Source: an uncultured Oscillospiraceae bacterium
GTDB lineage: Bacteria > Bacillota > Clostridia > Oscillospirales > Oscillospiraceae
Length of the DNA stretch: 5,707 nt
Direction of reading: 5' to 3'
Assembly: GCA_910579485.1 (NCBI GenBank)
Contig: CAJTVO010000021.1
Coordinates: 1-5,707, forward strand
This document shows positions 4,697-5,707 of this stretch, piece by piece (position 1 is the stretch's first letter; each line of letters begins with the position of its first letter). The position numbers and the translations under genes were made by a program. The notes under the pieces are model-generated. The model was not told the origin of the DNA and ran no database searches. It worked only from the letters and a program-made list of their open reading frames with translations.

Positions 4697-5653
4697 TTAG
4701 CCTGCCGCCTGCTCCGTCTTTTCGCGGCCCTTGCGGCGGGCCCCCTCCTGGAGCTTCCGCACGGTCTTGCGGTAGCGCTCGGCAATGGGTCCGGCCTCCT
4801 TGTAGATGGCCCCCTTGGCGGCCCACCCCCTGCCGTCCTTCTCGATGGTCAGCGCCAAGTACAGCCGCCGGTGCTCCAGACACTTGCACCGCAGGACCTG
4901 CTCCGTGGGCGTGGTCCGCACCCAGCGGCCTGCCGACAGGGACTTACCGCAGATCGGACAAGCGGGGCGGGCGATCTCCCGATGGTTCTTGCAGCCCCAG
5001 CGGGTGTCGTAGCTGCCCAGGTCCTGCTCCCACAGCGGGGGCACGCCCTTGTGCTTGGGCGGGCGGTGGAACATGGACATGTCCTCGAACCGGTCGAGCA
5101 TGGTCTGATAGACCATGATGGTATAATAGGTGTCGTTCCAGGCGGAATGGAAGTCCAGGCCGGTCTCGATGCCCAGCTCCGTCACCGCCTTCTCCAGGGA
5201 GGGCTGGCAGCCCAGACTGCCCTCGATGAGCTTCTGATACATATATTGGAGATCGAAGTACTCGCACTTCCAGTCCTCGTCGAAGGAGAGCCGGTGGTAG
5301 GCGAAGTTGTCCAGCAGGACCTCCACGTCGTTGTTCCCCCACTCCACGAACACGGGGCTGGGCCCACACCAGTGGAGGAACGCCGGTCCCAGGTCCAGGA
5401 AACCGGGGGCATCGGCCAGCAGGGCGCGCAGCTCCTCCCGCCCGTAGGGCAGGAGGCGGTAGGTGCGGCTCTCCAGCTTGCGGCTGGCCTTGGGATGGAT
5501 GTAGCTGTGGAAGGAATCCAGCATGACGCCGGTATCCTGCTCCACCTTCATAGCGGCTATTTCGATGAGCTCATGGAAGGGAACCCTCTCCCCGGATTTG
5601 TTGCGGTAGAATGTGGTGTTCCACTCCAGATCCAGAAAAATCAACTCTGCCAT
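4697..5653 (-). CDS. DEDDh-type 3'-5' exonuclease with C-terminal Cys/His cluster
   Basis: A 318-residue protein of the RNase T / DnaQ-like exonuclease superfamily, of the KapD/ERI-1-like type. The metal-binding residues are visible in order: D8 and E10 in FLDLEWN (Exo I), D109 in EWGNND (Exo II), and H169 with D174 in HSAWND (Exo III, H-x4-D, hence DEDDh). Such enzymes remove nucleotides from 3' ends of single-stranded RNA or DNA with two metal ions. After the nuclease fold (about 1-190), a second part carries C221, H224, the pair C232-P-I-C235, then C256-K-C258 and H261, probably a zinc-binding module. A basic tail (RRKGREK) ends the protein. The ATG at 5653 gives the usual start MAELIFLDLEWN and has GGAG about 10 bases upstream. 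The frame has no stop up to the window edge but also no other start codon there. Substrate is unknown. It is monocistronic at its 3' side. Confidence 0.88.
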   Translation of the reverse strand: MAELIFLDLEWNTTFYRNKSGERVPFHELIEIAAMKVEQDTGVMLDSFHSYIHPKASRKLESRTYRLLPYGREELRALLADAPGFLDLGPAFLHWCGPSPVFVEWGNNDVEVLLDNFAYHRLSFDEDWKCEYFDLQYMYQKLIEGSLGCQPSLEKAVTELGIETGLDFHSAWNDTYYTIMVYQTMLDRFEDMSMFHRPPKHKGVPPLWEQDLGSYDTRWGCKNHREIARPACPICGKSLSAGRWVRTTPTEQVLRCKCLEHRRLYLALTIEKDGRGWAAKGAIYKEAGPIAERYRKTVRKLQEGARRKGREKTEQAAG

Positions 5654-5707
5654 CGCTGTCTTGCTCCGTTTGTTGTGATGTTGCGGCGGCTCCGCCGGCC
5701 TCCTGCC
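5654..5707 (-). other. Leader of the exonuclease gene, cut by window edge
   Basis: These 54 bases upstream of the exonuclease start hold its ribosome site (GGAG) and a GC-rich stretch with GGCG-GAGC-CGCC at 5683-5694 that could form a four-pair hairpin. No promoter is visible. An upstream gene or the promoter must lie outside the window. Confidence 0.35.

Noticed and set aside
4944..5412. Minus-strand frames inside the exonuclease gene
   Set aside because: They lie in other frames of a gene whose catalytic motifs are all intact and show Arg/Ser/Pro-rich shadow composition.

Overview
The window looks like chromosomal DNA from a GC-rich gut-type Firmicute of class Clostridia, probably near Oscillospiraceae (Flavonifractor or Lawsonibacter-like). 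This rests on the high G+C of most of the sequence, strong GGAGG-type ribosome sites, sigma-A promoters with TTGACA-N17-TATATT or TAGAAT, and the families present (PadR with DUF2812; BlaI with an M56 peptidase carrying a clostridial-type exterior domain). The genus is an inference. Every gene I can support lies on the minus strand, so transcription runs from high to low coordinates.

Read in transcription order there are three units. (1) Positions 5653-4645: a DEDDh 3'-5' exonuclease gene with a C-terminal Cys/His cluster, closed by a clear intrinsic terminator. (2) Positions 4634-1366: a promoter with two 16-bp palindromes 24 bp apart, then a blaI/mecI-type repressor gene, a 4-bp overlapping gene for an 856-residue BlaR1-like M56 membrane metalloprotease, a 48-codon gene, and a strong GNRA-tetraloop terminator. 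The M56 protein has no visible penicillin-binding sensor. It carries about 520 residues of other, partly duplicated, exterior sequence. (3) Positions 1354-30: a promoter with two overlapping inverted repeats, then four tightly packed genes: a 67-residue two-helix membrane protein, a PadR repressor, a DUF2812 membrane protein, and a 63-residue two-helix membrane protein.

Units 2 and 3 are both compact regulator-plus-membrane-protein modules that appear autoregulated. In unit 2 the expected logic is that the M56 protein senses something outside the cell and inactivates the BlaI-type repressor by proteolysis. In unit 3 PadR probably represses its own operon, whose other products are all predicted membrane proteins. 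No beta-lactamase, transporter or other obvious effector gene is in the window. The 48-codon gene and the 3' end of the M56 gene are visibly more AT-rich than the rest, which suggests a mosaic origin.

There are no tRNA or rRNA genes, CRISPR arrays, insertion sequences or phage genes. No stretch over 300 bases lacks a gene.
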